Assembly (NCBI RefSeq): GCF_000813985.1
Contig: NZ_JWLJ01000001.1
Span: 124,001 to 188,000, forward strand
From: Ruegeria sp. ANG-R
GTDB taxonomy: Bacteria; Pseudomonadota; Alphaproteobacteria; Rhodobacterales; Rhodobacteraceae
Direction: 5' to 3'
DNA: 64,000 nt
Made by a program: the position numbers and the translations under genes. Shown piece by piece: positions 37,510 to 46,034 of the stretch (the first letter of the stretch is position 1; each line of letters begins with the position of its first letter). The notes below the pieces were generated by a model. It did no database searches. It had not been told where the DNA came from and worked only from the letters and a program-made list of their open reading frames with translations.

Positions 37510-38379
37510 TCAAATGCGGTAGAAACGTTTTGATGTGCCATGGAACACATGTTCTTGGTTTAAGCTTGGGATGAGTTCCTGATGCCGGGAAACAACGTCC
37601 TTGTAAGTTGAAGTGAGGCTGTCGACCGGGAAATTCGATCCGAACATGCAGCGTTCGGCGCCAAACTGGGACAAGCAGTTTGAAACGATAGGCGCGACAC
37701 TTGCAGTGCTCCAGTTGTGATCGAACATTCCGAGACCCGAGAGTTTGCAATAGACCTGCTGCTGGCTTGACAATGCTGTCAATTCATCTGCCCACCTTTG
37801 CAAACCTTGTGGAGTCCGGTCATGTGGTGAACCTGCGTGGCACAGGGCTATTCGGGTTTCCGGAGCTTGTGCAAGGACATCTGCGGCTTGGTCCATTAAT
37901 TCAGGCAGCAGTTGAAGGTCGAAGGAAAGGCCGCGGGTGCCCAGTTGCTTCAGACCAGCCAAAAACGCGGGGTCTTTGAGCAGAGCGTTTGTGCCCGTTG
38001 ACGCATCTTCACCCGGAGCACGGCCAATGATCTGGCGAACGCCGCGCACGGAAGGCAGGGTTTGAAGGTGGTCAAGTTGTTCGTCCAGATTATCAGCTGT
38101 CAGATCACAGAACGCCACCTGCACCAACGGCCAGTCGGGGAACTGGTCGGCCACGGATTGCACCCATTGAGCCTCAGCCCAGGGGTCAGCAGCACCGACC
38201 TGAATATGTACCGAAGCGCCAAAGCCCATAGCTTTGGCATCGGCACGAAACTCAGGCAGCAGATAATCCCGCTGGATAGAAGACGGGTCACCAAAAAAAC
38301 GAACGGTGCCTTTCTCCATGAGCCATGGATAGTTCACAGCCGTGAGGTCCCACAGGTGGTGATGCGCGTCTATCTTCAT
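37510..38379 (-). CDS. Amidohydrolase-family lactonase-like protein (COG3618)
   Basis: A 289-aa TIM-barrel hydrolase related to 2-pyrone-4,6-dicarboxylate lactonase and L-fuconolactonase. The metal-type motif DAHHHLWDL is at the N-terminus. ALCHAGSPHD (about residue 180), YCKLSGLGMF and MFGSNFPVDSL follow the family pattern and it ends GTSKRFYRI. It opens a lactone or a similar cyclic ester, probably in the pathway of the adjacent island. Its ATG overlaps the stop of the upstream SnoaL-like gene (ATGA). Confidence 0.85.
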   Translation of the reverse strand: MKIDAHHHLWDLTAVNYPWLMEKGTVRFFGDPSSIQRDYLLPEFRADAKAMGFGASVHIQVGAADPWAEAQWVQSVADQFPDWPLVQVAFCDLTADNLDEQLDHLQTLPSVRGVRQIIGRAPGEDASTGTNALLKDPAFLAGLKQLGTRGLSFDLQLLPELMDQAADVLAQAPETRIALCHAGSPHDRTPQGLQRWADELTALSSQQQVYCKLSGLGMFDHNWSTASVAPIVSNCLSQFGAERCMFGSNFPVDSLTSTYKDVVSRHQELIPSLNQEHVFHGTSKRFYRI

Positions 38380-39377
38380 GGTGTTTCGATTCCCGTGGTG
38401 CGCGCCAGAATGTCAACTCCTTGACCATTCCAGAAGTGGAGCAGATCAATGAAGACCCAGTTTTCGGCCAGTTTGTCGCCAGCGCGGCGATAGATATCAA
38501 TCACCCTGAATTCGCCGGGTTTACCGGTGGCTGGCATACCCATGAACCCTCCCGATGGAACCGCAGTGAAGTTGGGCCAGCCAAAAAAACCGCCATAATG
38601 CCCCTCGGCCAGGCGGCAGACATGATTGGTTTTTGATCGGTCTGTGAAAGCGGCGCGGAACGGTCCAGAGTGTTGCTTGGCATAGCGTTCTATCGTGTAG
38701 GTCGCACCAATTCCTTCGGGGCCCCACCAGATCATGTCTTGGTGCCAGGTTCGGGCCAACTCATCCTCAAGTGACAATCCAGATTGCCATTGGCCGAGAT
38801 CGGAGATCATCGCATTGATGAGCGTTAGCGTCTTTTCGCCTTCCTCAACGGGCTGTTCGTTCAGCAGCAGCCCGTCATGGGGCATTGGTCCAGGTTGCAC
38901 CAAATGCGACGCCGTTTGAGGGGGGAACGGGTTCTGTCCGGCCTGCATCATCAGGTGCGGTATGTCGAAGTACATCGCCGTGTCGACAATCTTGTCACCG
39001 GCGACTTTATGGAATGCGCAATATCGCAGAAACGCCATCTTGCCGGTTGGTCGAATACCCAACCACGGTCGGTCGAACAGTCCCATCAAATGCCCCATGG
39101 ACACGACCCAAACGTCAGCCTCGTCACTCAGTGAGTTTTGCCCCGCAAACAAAATATCCACGCGGTTCTGCATGTGGGTAAGGCTTCCTTTCAGCGGTTC
39201 CCAGAATTGCCGGGCAACCTGTTCGACGCCGTGGATTTCGTCGAATGGATGAAAGCCGCGCCACTTCAGTTCTGACGCGCAGTATTGGCTCAGTACCTTC
39301 GGGGATTCATGCTCTGGCGCAGACACCAAGGCGGTGTGAAACGCGGAAACCAGGTTTTTTTCGGTCTGAAAGGTCAC
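38376..39377 (-). CDS. Two-domain SnoaL-like protein (1 of 3)
   Basis: About 333 aa from a proposed GTG at 39377. The frame is open to 39464 but that end lies inside the LacI operator, and a 333-aa product matches the other two copies (350 and 329 aa). Two NTF2-fold domains: residues about 30-150 (ELKWRGFHPFDEIHGVEQVARQF, then RPTGKMAFLRYCAFHKVAGDKIVDTAMYFDI) and about 190-325 (MIWWGPEGIGATYTIERY, then FTAVPSGGFMGMPATGKPGEFRVIDIYRRAGDKLAENWVFID). The W-x-G-P-x-G-I-G motif recurs in the homologue at 46031. Probably a lyase, isomerase or cyclase; the reaction is unknown. Confidence 0.8.
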   Translation of the reverse strand: MTFQTEKNLVSAFHTALVSAPEHESPKVLSQYCASELKWRGFHPFDEIHGVEQVARQFWEPLKGSLTHMQNRVDILFAGQNSLSDEADVWVVSMGHLMGLFDRPWLGIRPTGKMAFLRYCAFHKVAGDKIVDTAMYFDIPHLMMQAGQNPFPPQTASHLVQPGPMPHDGLLLNEQPVEEGEKTLTLINAMISDLGQWQSGLSLEDELARTWHQDMIWWGPEGIGATYTIERYAKQHSGPFRAAFTDRSKTNHVCRLAEGHYGGFFGWPNFTAVPSGGFMGMPATGKPGEFRVIDIYRRAGDKLAENWVFIDLLHFWNGQGVDILARTTGIETP

Positions 39378-39446
39378 GGCTTTTACCAGTTTAATCAAGA
39401 TTTTACGAGAGGCGCGAGGCCGGTGTGAGTCGGGTGTCAGGAGTAG

Positions 39447-39466
39447 TTTTGCATACGTATGCAAAA
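39447..39466. promoter_or_regulatory. LacI-type operator O1 (perfect palindrome)
   Basis: TTTTGCATACGTATGCAAAA, a perfect 20-bp palindrome centred on CG, the layout of LacI/GalR-family operators. It lies in the divergent promoter region, on the side of the leftward SnoaL-like gene. The likely repressor is the LacI gene at 47847. Confidence 0.8.
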
Positions 39467-39500
39467 AAGTCTTGCCTGATTTGGTATATGCGAATTACAG

Positions 39501-39520
39501 TTTTGCAAGCGTATGCAAAA
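39501..39520. promoter_or_regulatory. LacI-type operator O2
   Basis: TTTTGCAAGCGTATGCAAAA, the same palindrome with two mismatches in its left half. Its centre is 54 bp from that of O1, close to five helical turns, which would let one repressor tetramer or two dimers act together. It ends 21 bases before the ATG of the ABC ATPase gene. Confidence 0.8.
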
Positions 39521-39541
39521 TGATTCCTTGCAGGGGGCACC

Positions 39542-40615
39542 ATGGCGGAAATTCAATTGCGGAACGTCGGCAAGAGATGGGGCTCATTCGTTGGGGTTCA
39601 CAACTTCGACCTGACGATTGCGGATCGCGAGTTCCTGGTGCTGCTTGGCCCCTCGGGCTGCGGCAAGACAACCACGATGCGCATGATCGCTGGCCTTGAA
39701 GACGTGACCGAAGGCGAGATTCTGGTCGATGGCAATGTGGTCAACGATCTGGAACCCAAAGACCGTGATGTCGCGATGGTGTTCCAGAGCTATGCGCTGT
39801 ATCCCAATATGAACGTCTACGAGAACATCCGCTTTCCGTTGAAGGTGCGGGGTATCGATCCGTCGACCCATGACGAGAAGGTGCGCCGCGCCAGCGCGAT
39901 GGTCGAGTTGGACGATTTCCTGCACCGTAAGCCTGCCGAGCTGTCAGGCGGTCAGCGACAGCGTGTGGCACTGGCTCGCGCCATTGTACGCGAGCCGAAC
40001 GTGTTCCTGATGGACGAGCCGCTCTCGAATCTTGACGCAAAGCTGCGCGTCTCAACCCGAGCGCAAATCAAGAACCTCAGCCACGAGCTGGCCGTGACGA
40101 CCATCTACGTGACCCATGACCAGATCGAAGCGATGACGCTGGCTGATCGTGTCGTGGTGATGAAGCAGGGCGTGGTGCAGCAGGTTGGTAGCCCGACCGA
40201 AATCTATGACCGGCCAGCGAATACTTTCGTGGCCAGCTTTATCGGCTCTCCCGCGATGAACTTGATGGATGGTGAGGTCTCGGGCGGCGTGTTCCGTGCC
40301 GAACATGTCGAAATTCCGGTCGATGCGCCGGATGGTCCGATGACGCTGGGATTCAGGGCCGAGGATGCCAGCCTTGCCGCAGGGCAGGGGCAGATCACCG
40401 CACCGATCTACACGCTGGAACTGCTGGGTGACGCGACCATGATTTCGGTCCGGGTCGGTGGTGCTCTGGTCTCGGTCAAAGCAGACAAAGCTTTTCGCGC
40501 AGAAATTGGCGAGCTGGTCTCGTTCTCGGTGCCAACAGAAATCTGTCATCTCTTCGAAGCTGGAAGCGGTGCGCGGATTGGGGAGCAACCCCACAAACAG
40601 CCCAAACGGGCTTAA
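39542..40615 (+). CDS. Sugar-type ABC transporter ATPase (MalK/UgpC type)
   Basis: A 357-aa cytoplasmic ATPase for the importer encoded next to it. Walker A GPSGCGKTTTMR (about residue 38), the ABC signature LSGGQRQRVALARAI (about 135) and Walker B VFLMDEPLSNLD are intact. The C-terminal about 110 residues are a TOBE-type regulatory domain (LGFRAEDASLA). CAGGGGGCA precedes the ATG. First gene of the plus-strand operon, just after operator O2; placing the ATPase first is unusual for CUT1 importers. Confidence 0.95.
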   Translation: MAEIQLRNVGKRWGSFVGVHNFDLTIADREFLVLLGPSGCGKTTTMRMIAGLEDVTEGEILVDGNVVNDLEPKDRDVAMVFQSYALYPNMNVYENIRFPLKVRGIDPSTHDEKVRRASAMVELDDFLHRKPAELSGGQRQRVALARAIVREPNVFLMDEPLSNLDAKLRVSTRAQIKNLSHELAVTTIYVTHDQIEAMTLADRVVVMKQGVVQQVGSPTEIYDRPANTFVASFIGSPAMNLMDGEVSGGVFRAEHVEIPVDAPDGPMTLGFRAEDASLAAGQGQITAPIYTLELLGDATMISVRVGGALVSVKADKAFRAEIGELVSFSVPTEICHLFEAGSGARIGEQPHKQPKRA

Positions 40616-40663
40616 CACCGGTCCGGACGTCGACGACGGACCGATCCTGACAGGGAGAAACGT

Positions 40664-41875
40664 ATGACACTCAAGACGATCCTCATGGCAGGCGCCATGT
40701 CCATCGCCACCACCGGTGCGTGGGCAGATTGCGCCTTCGAAAATGAAGTGCCGCTGAAATCGCTTTCTGCAGGGTTCGAAGCTTGGAAAGCGGTCACCGA
40801 CGCGATGGCTGAATGCGGCAATTTCAGCGCTTCGCTGGACCAGGAATTCCGTGAAAAGCAGCCCGAAGCATTTGCGGCAGATCCGGCGCTGTATCAGATC
40901 GGTGGTGTATCCAATGCGACGCTGGTGCCGTTGCTGAATGCGGGTACAATCCGCCCGCTGGACGATCTGGTCGAAAAGTACGGTCAGGATTTGCTGCCCA
41001 ACCAGTTGATCAAAGTGGATGGTAAGACCATGGCCATCGCGATGATGGTGAATGCTCAGCACCTGATGTATCGCGACGATGTTCTGGCCGAACTGGGCAT
41101 CGAAGAACCGAAATCCTATGATGACGTTCTGGCCGCGGCTGCCAAGATCAAGGAAGCCGGAGTCATGGACTACCCGATCGGGGGCACGTTCGAGACAGGT
41201 TGGAACCTCGGCCAGGAATTCATCAACATGTATATGGGTGAAGGCGGGTCGTTCTTTGGCGATGGCAACATGCCCGCGATCAACAACGCGCAAGGCGTTG
41301 AGGCGCTTGAGACGCTAAAGGCCATGACCGAGTATATGGACCCGGAATATCTGGTTTCTGACTCGACTTATGTGCAGCAGCAGTTCCAGCAGGGCAAGAT
41401 TGCCATGGCGAACCTGTGGGCCAGCCGTGCAGCCGCAATGAATGACGAAGCCGAAAGCCAGGTTGTTGGCAAGGTGACCATGGCCGCGGCGCCGATGGGT
41501 TCGGCAGCGCCAGCGACCACGATCTGGTGGGATGGCATCGTTTTGGCGTCGAACATGAGCGACGAAGAGGCCGATGCCGCCTTCCGCGTAGCGCTCGAGG
41601 GCATGGATGGCGATATGGTCAGCGCGAACAACGATGCCGCCGTTTGGCTGAGCCCGGCCTATTCCGCTGGCGATTTGGCCGCCGGAGCCGCAGCTTCCGC
41701 AGCAGGGGGCGCCAAGGCGTATCCTGCCTCGGGCCCGATGGGCATCATGCACACCGCCTTGGGTAACGGTTTGGCCGATTATCTGACCGGCGCCAAAGAT
41801 GCGCAAACCACGCTGGCCGACATCGAGGCGGATTACATCACCGCCGCGAAAGAGGCCGGTCTGATCAGCAACTGA
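40664..41875 (+). CDS. ABC transporter substrate-binding protein (MalE-like)
   Basis: A 403-aa periplasmic binding protein of the CUT1 type. The signal peptide is residues 1-21 (cut after AWA). The mature protein has the bilobal pattern: PLLNAGTIRPLDDLVEKYGQDL, then NAQHLMYRDDVLAELGIEEPKSYDDVLAAAAKI, then QQFQQGKIAMANLWASRAAAM and a tryptophan pair in TTIWWDGIVLAS. The WWDG aromatic pair could contact the ligand. The ligand is not known. A stable hairpin follows the stop. Confidence 0.92.
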   Translation: MTLKTILMAGAMSIATTGAWADCAFENEVPLKSLSAGFEAWKAVTDAMAECGNFSASLDQEFREKQPEAFAADPALYQIGGVSNATLVPLLNAGTIRPLDDLVEKYGQDLLPNQLIKVDGKTMAIAMMVNAQHLMYRDDVLAELGIEEPKSYDDVLAAAAKIKEAGVMDYPIGGTFETGWNLGQEFINMYMGEGGSFFGDGNMPAINNAQGVEALETLKAMTEYMDPEYLVSDSTYVQQQFQQGKIAMANLWASRAAAMNDEAESQVVGKVTMAAAPMGSAAPATTIWWDGIVLASNMSDEEADAAFRVALEGMDGDMVSANNDAAVWLSPAYSAGDLAAGAAASAAGGAKAYPASGPMGIMHTALGNGLADYLTGAKDAQTTLADIEADYITAAKEAGLISN

Positions 41876-41884
41876 TCCTTCCTG

Positions 41885-41906
41885 CGGGAGGGCTACGGCC
41901 CTCCCG
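41885..41906 (+). promoter_or_regulatory. Intercistronic hairpin with TACG tetraloop after the binding-protein gene
   Basis: Perfect 9-bp stem CGGGAGGGC / GCCCTCCCG with a UACG loop, 9 bases after the stop. No T tract follows, so it is not a strong terminator. Such hairpins after a binding-protein gene protect the upstream mRNA and give more binding protein than permease. Confidence 0.65.
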
Positions 41907-41942
41907 ACCTTATCCCTTGAGAACCATGAGAAAGGCAGAGCC

Positions 41943-42965
41943 ATGAATTCCCGGACATTTGCCGCCTTTGTTGGCCCCTCTGTCTTTATGATGCTTCTCT
42001 TTATCGCATTTCCGCTGGTCAGCGTGTTCAAGCAAAGCTTCTACGTCACGCAGCCGATCTATGAGACGGTTGAAAAGGAAACATGTACTCCGGGCTTTCT
42101 GACCCAAACCTGTGTGACCGAGCAAGTGTCGCAGCCAAAGCTGGATGAGCATGGCGAGATCATTACGCAAACCCAATATGTCGGATTGCAAAGCTATCGT
42201 AACGTTCTGGAGCCCGAACGGGCTTGGCGCGCCATAAGCGATGGCAGTTGGCATGTGCTTTCGACGATTAACTTCTGGAAGGCCCTGCGGTTCACGTTGA
42301 CCTTCACGCTGATCACTTTGCCGTTGGTGGTCGGGTGCGGTCTTGGAATTGCAATCCTTATCAACAACGCCGCTCGAGCGATCCGCGGACCGGTGATATT
42401 TGTCTCACTGCTGCCATTCATCATCACACCCGTGATCGGTGTGCTGGCGATCAACTGGTTGTTTCGCGGTGACGGGATTCTGACCGCAATGATGGAATGG
42501 TGGTTGAACCGCGACATCGCTTTGTTTGCGCAAGCGTGGACCATCGAGGTTCTGATGATGCTTTACCGCGTCTGGCACGTCGCGCCCTTTGCGGCGATCA
42601 TTTTCTATGCCGGTTTGCAAACGGTCAATCAGGACAGTTTGGAAAGTGCGGTGATCGACGGCGCTACTCGCTGGCAACGCCTGAAATACATCGTCATCCC
42701 GCATCTGATGCCCCTGATCATCTTTGTTGCGATGATCCACCTGATGGACTCCTACCGAGTGTTCGAAGAAATCGTGGGCTTCTCAAGCCAGGGCTATGTT
42801 ATCTCGCTGCAGTGGCTGACCTTCGATTACCTGACACCGGATCAGGCGGGGAACCGGTCGATCAGCCGGGCCTCGGCCAACTCGATGCTGACCATGATCG
42901 GTGTCGTCATACTGCTTATCCTGCCGCTGCGCCGCACGTGGCGCGATCACAAAGGAGGTCACTGA
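41943..42965 (+). CDS. ABC transporter permease 1 (MalF-like)
   Basis: A 340-aa inner-membrane permease. Helix 1 is FAAFVGPSVFMMLLFIAFPLV. A roughly 75-residue periplasmic segment follows, holding two cysteines (ETCTPGFLTQTCV) that could form a disulphide. Then come the core helices and the EAA loop (ESAVIDGATRWQRLKYIVIPHLMP). Pairs with permease 2, which starts 2 bases after its stop. Confidence 0.92.
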   Translation: MNSRTFAAFVGPSVFMMLLFIAFPLVSVFKQSFYVTQPIYETVEKETCTPGFLTQTCVTEQVSQPKLDEHGEIITQTQYVGLQSYRNVLEPERAWRAISDGSWHVLSTINFWKALRFTLTFTLITLPLVVGCGLGIAILINNAARAIRGPVIFVSLLPFIITPVIGVLAINWLFRGDGILTAMMEWWLNRDIALFAQAWTIEVLMMLYRVWHVAPFAAIIFYAGLQTVNQDSLESAVIDGATRWQRLKYIVIPHLMPLIIFVAMIHLMDSYRVFEEIVGFSSQGYVISLQWLTFDYLTPDQAGNRSISRASANSMLTMIGVVILLILPLRRTWRDHKGGH

Positions 42966-42966
42966 C

Positions 42967-44121
42967 ATGTCCTCGCGCGCGCTTCGCCAACCTTTCAGCC
43001 TGCGTCTGACCTCGAACATCTTTCTGGCGCTTTGGTGCCTGATCGCGGCGTTCCCGATCTTCTGGATCGTGGTGATGAGCTTCAAATCACCAGTCGATGC
43101 CTTCGACAGCAATGCTTTGAATGTGATCTTTGGCCCGGCCACGCTGGGCGGAGGTAAAGGTCTTTCGCTGCTGGATATCATACTGGGCATCGCGGTGATC
43201 TGGGTCACGATTGCATTCTCGACCAAAACTCTACCGTCGATGGTTAAATCCTACTCGAAACCCGGGCAGGAGTGGTTCGGGTGGGTCATCGGGGTGCTGG
43301 TAGTTCTGGTGAGTTTTCTGGTGGCGTTCTTTGTCATTCTTCCGGCCATTCTGAGCGTGCTGAACCCTTGGTTTGGGCCATTGGGGCGGGACGTTCTGGG
43401 CCTGACAACGGAACACTACAAGACCGTCTGGATCGACCGGGGCTTTTCGAACAACTTCAAGAACTCGCTGATCGTCACGACGGGCGTGGTGACGGTTTCG
43501 CTGACGGTGGGCACGTTGGCAGGCTATGGTCTGGCGCGCTCGGGCTCAACTCTGGCGTTCTGGATACTGATTGTCGCGCTGGTTTTCCGCGCATTGCCGC
43601 ACTCGGTCCTGGTGGCGGGCTATCTGCCGGTCTTCATCAACTCTGCCGAATGGCTGGCTCCGATATTGGGAGAGAATGCGCCGACGCTTTACGGCAAACC
43701 CTTCGCGGTAATCGCTGTGCTCGTTGCGATCAATCAGCCCTTCACCATCTGGATGCTGCGTTCATTCTTTCAGAACATCCCGGCAGAACTGGACGAGGCC
43801 GCCCGCGTGGATGGATGCAGCCATTTCCAGGCATTCCGCCGCGTGATCATGCCAGTGATGTGGCCGGGTGTGATCACCACAGGGCTGTTCAGTTTCCTGC
43901 TGGCCTATAACGATTTTCTCGTCACCGCTCTGCTGCTGGACGCACAAAACCAGACCATGGTTCCTGCCATCGTCGGCATGTTCAACCGCGAGACAACGAC
44001 AACCGATCAGGTGGTAGCCGTGGCTGCCGCCGTGTCCATCACCGCGCCCCTGATCTTTCTTGTCCTGATCTTCCAGCGCCAGATCGTCAGTGGTCTGACC
44101 GCCGGTGCAGTTAAGGGATGA
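42967..44121 (+). CDS. ABC transporter permease 2 (MalG-like) with extra membrane segments
   Basis: A 384-aa permease, about 100 residues longer than typical MalG-type proteins (near 280). AAAGGAGG precedes the ATG at 42967. After helix 1 (NIFLALWCLIAAFPIFWIVVMSF) an insertion carries two additional hydrophobic segments (SLLDIILGIAVIWVTIAF; GWVIGVLVVLVSFLVAFFVI) before the family region resumes at TEHYKTVWIDRGFSNNFKNSL. The EAA loop is ELDEAARVDGCSHFQAFRRVIMPVMWPG. Confidence 0.92.
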   Translation: MSSRALRQPFSLRLTSNIFLALWCLIAAFPIFWIVVMSFKSPVDAFDSNALNVIFGPATLGGGKGLSLLDIILGIAVIWVTIAFSTKTLPSMVKSYSKPGQEWFGWVIGVLVVLVSFLVAFFVILPAILSVLNPWFGPLGRDVLGLTTEHYKTVWIDRGFSNNFKNSLIVTTGVVTVSLTVGTLAGYGLARSGSTLAFWILIVALVFRALPHSVLVAGYLPVFINSAEWLAPILGENAPTLYGKPFAVIAVLVAINQPFTIWMLRSFFQNIPAELDEAARVDGCSHFQAFRRVIMPVMWPGVITTGLFSFLLAYNDFLVTALLLDAQNQTMVPAIVGMFNRETTTTDQVVAVAAAVSITAPLIFLVLIFQRQIVSGLTAGAVKG

Positions 44122-44161
44122 CGAGATTTTTCGACGAAAAATCTATGACCGGAGTAAAAAG

Positions 44162-44692
44162 ATGAAAGGTTCCCGCCCTGAACAAGCGGTTTTGACCCGC
44201 GATACGGACATGAGCAAAACCGAAGATACGCGCCGCGTGATCGAAACTATGGTCGACGGCCTGAACGACCATCGCATAGACGACATCGGCGAGTTCTTCT
44301 CGCAAGGTTTCCGCTGGATGGGGAACCAGGGCTGCGGCACCAAAACCGGGCTGAAAGAGTTTCAGGACAACTGGCAGCGCCCGTTTCAGGCGGCGTTCTC
44401 GGACAAGACCTGTATCGACGAGGCCCGACTTTACATGGGCGAGTGGGCTGCTGCCTTTGGTCGTCAGGAAGCGACCCATTCGGGCGAGTTTCTGGGCATC
44501 AAGCCCACCGGCAAACGGGTCGAGATCCGGTACATGGATTTCTGGAAAGTGGTCGATGGCAAGATCGTCGACAACTGGGTGAACGTCGATTTCGCTCATG
44601 TCGCGGCGCAACTGGGTGTCGACCTATTCCAGGGTGAAGGCTGGGAAGCTTTTGACCGGGGTGAGAAACATCCGCCCCGGCCCGAAAATTGA
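44162..44692 (+). CDS. Single-domain SnoaL-like protein
   Basis: A 176-aa NTF2-fold protein from the ATG at 44162 (CCGGAGT upstream). Core: [40 protein letters not shown], then [33 protein letters not shown]. The G-x-x-P-T-G-K-x-V-x-x-R-x-x-D-F-W ending matches the second half of the two-domain copies in this island, so they share ancestry. Likely cytoplasmic enzyme; reaction unknown. Confidence 0.85.
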   Translation: MKGSRPEQAVLTRDTDMSKTEDTRRVIETMVDGLNDHRIDDIGEFFSQGFRWMGNQGCGTKTGLKEFQDNWQRPFQAAFSDKTCIDEARLYMGEWAAAFGRQEATHSGEFLGIKPTGKRVEIRYMDFWKVVDGKIVDNWVNVDFAHVAAQLGVDLFQGEGWEAFDRGEKHPPRPEN

Positions 44693-44702
44693 GGATCAAA
44701 AA

Positions 44703-46034
44703 ATGGCAATCGAGTATCTCAAACGCGGCAAGTCTGACGCTGATCGGGCCGAAGATGACGCCAAAACCCGTGCGGTGGTCGAAGCCACCCTGAAAGACAT
44801 TGAAACCCGTGGCGACGCTGCCGTGCGCGAATTGAGCGAGAAGTTCGACAACTACTCGCCCGAGTCATTCCGCCTGTCGCAAGCGCAGATCGACGACCTG
44901 ATCGGTCAGCTGACAGACAGGGAATTGGCCGATATCAAATTCGCGCAGGAACAGGTGCGTAACTTTGCGCAGGCACAGCGCGACTCGATGTTGGATATTG
45001 AAGTTGAAACACTGCCCGGGGTCATCCTTGGTCACAAGAACATCCCCGTTCAGTCGGTTGGATGCTATGTTCCGGGTGGCAAGTTTCCGATGGTCGCCTC
45101 GGCCCATATGTCGGTGGCGACAGCCTCGGTCGCCGGGGTCCCGCGTATCATCGCTTGTACACCTCCGTTCAACGGCAGGCCCAACGCAGCCGTGATTGCT
45201 GCGATGCATCTCGGTGGCGCGCATGAAATCTATGTCATGGGTGGCATTCAAGCCATTGGCGCAATGGCGCTGGGAACTGAGACGATCGATCCCGTGCATA
45301 TGCTGGTCGGCCCTGGTAATGCCTTTGTCGCCGAAGCCAAACGCCAGTTGTTTGGCCGAGTGGGTATCGATCTGTTCGCAGGACCAACTGAGACGATGGT
45401 GATCGCCGACGAGACCGCTGCGGATGCTGAGTTGTGCGCGACTGACCTGCTGGGGCAGGCCGAGCATGGATACAACAGCCCCTGCGTGCTGCTGACCAAC
45501 TCACGCAAGCTGGCTGAGGACACCATGGCCGAGGTTGACCGCATTCTGGGCATTTTGCCGACCGCAGGCACTGCGAAAGTGTCTTGGGAAGAGTACGGTG
45601 AAGTCATCGTCTGCGACACTTATGACGAGATGTTGCAAGTCGCCGATGACATCGCATCTGAACATGTACAAGTCATGACGGATCGCGATGATTGGTTCCT
45701 TGATAACATGACGTGCTATGGCGCGCTGTTCCTGGGCCCGCGGACCAATGTTTCGAACGGTGACAAGGTCATTGGCACCAACCATACGCTGCCGACCAAA
45801 AAGGCTGGGCGCTATACTGGCGGGCTTTGGGTCGGTAAATACCTGAAAACCCACAGCTATCAGAAGGTTCTGACCGACGAGGCCGCAACGCTGATCGGCG
45901 AATACGGCTCGCGCCTGTGCATGTTGGAAGGCTTTGTCGGTCACGCCGAGCAGTGCAATGTCCGCGTGCGTCGCTATGGCGGCATCAACGTGCCCTATGG
46001 CGAAGGGGCGCCTTATCGAGACGCGGCTGAATGA
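44703..46034 (+). CDS. Histidinol dehydrogenase-family dehydrogenase (HpsN-like)
   Basis: A 443-aa NAD-linked, zinc-dependent dehydrogenase. GAGGATC precedes the ATG at 44703. Zinc-ligand positions of HisD are kept: Q and H in LGQAEHG, D in [11 protein letters not shown] in EGFVGHAEQ; the catalytic E-H pair is in ASEHVQVM. Its catabolic context, and differences around GDKVIG (GDYASG in biosynthetic HisD), point away from histidine synthesis. HpsN, which oxidises 2,3-dihydroxypropanesulfonate, is a known member of this branch. Here it would oxidise an alcohol, perhaps to a carboxylate in two steps. Its stop overlaps the next start. Confidence 0.88.
   Translation: MAIEYLKRGKSDADRAEDDAKTRAVVEATLKDIETRGDAAVRELSEKFDNYSPESFRLSQAQIDDLIGQLTDRELADIKFAQEQVRNFAQAQRDSMLDIEVETLPGVILGHKNIPVQSVGCYVPGGKFPMVASAHMSVATASVAGVPRIIACTPPFNGRPNAAVIAAMHLGGAHEIYVMGGIQAIGAMALGTETIDPVHMLVGPGNAFVAEAKRQLFGRVGIDLFAGPTETMVIADETAADAELCATDLLGQAEHGYNSPCVLLTNSRKLAEDTMAEVDRILGILPTAGTAKVSWEEYGEVIVCDTYDEMLQVADDIASEHVQVMTDRDDWFLDNMTCYGALFLGPRTNVSNGDKVIGTNHTLPTKKAGRYTGGLWVGKYLKTHSYQKVLTDEAATLIGEYGSRLCMLEGFVGHAEQCNVRVRRYGGINVPYGEGAPYRDAAE

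Noticed and set aside
40052-41293. A 413-codon minus-strand frame across the ABC ATPase and binding-protein genes
   Set aside because: Spans two confirmed plus-strand genes and has no family pattern.
44703-46034. Calling this gene hisD of histidine biosynthesis
   Set aside because: Catabolic context, LacI control and changed substrate segment argue for the HpsN-like branch.
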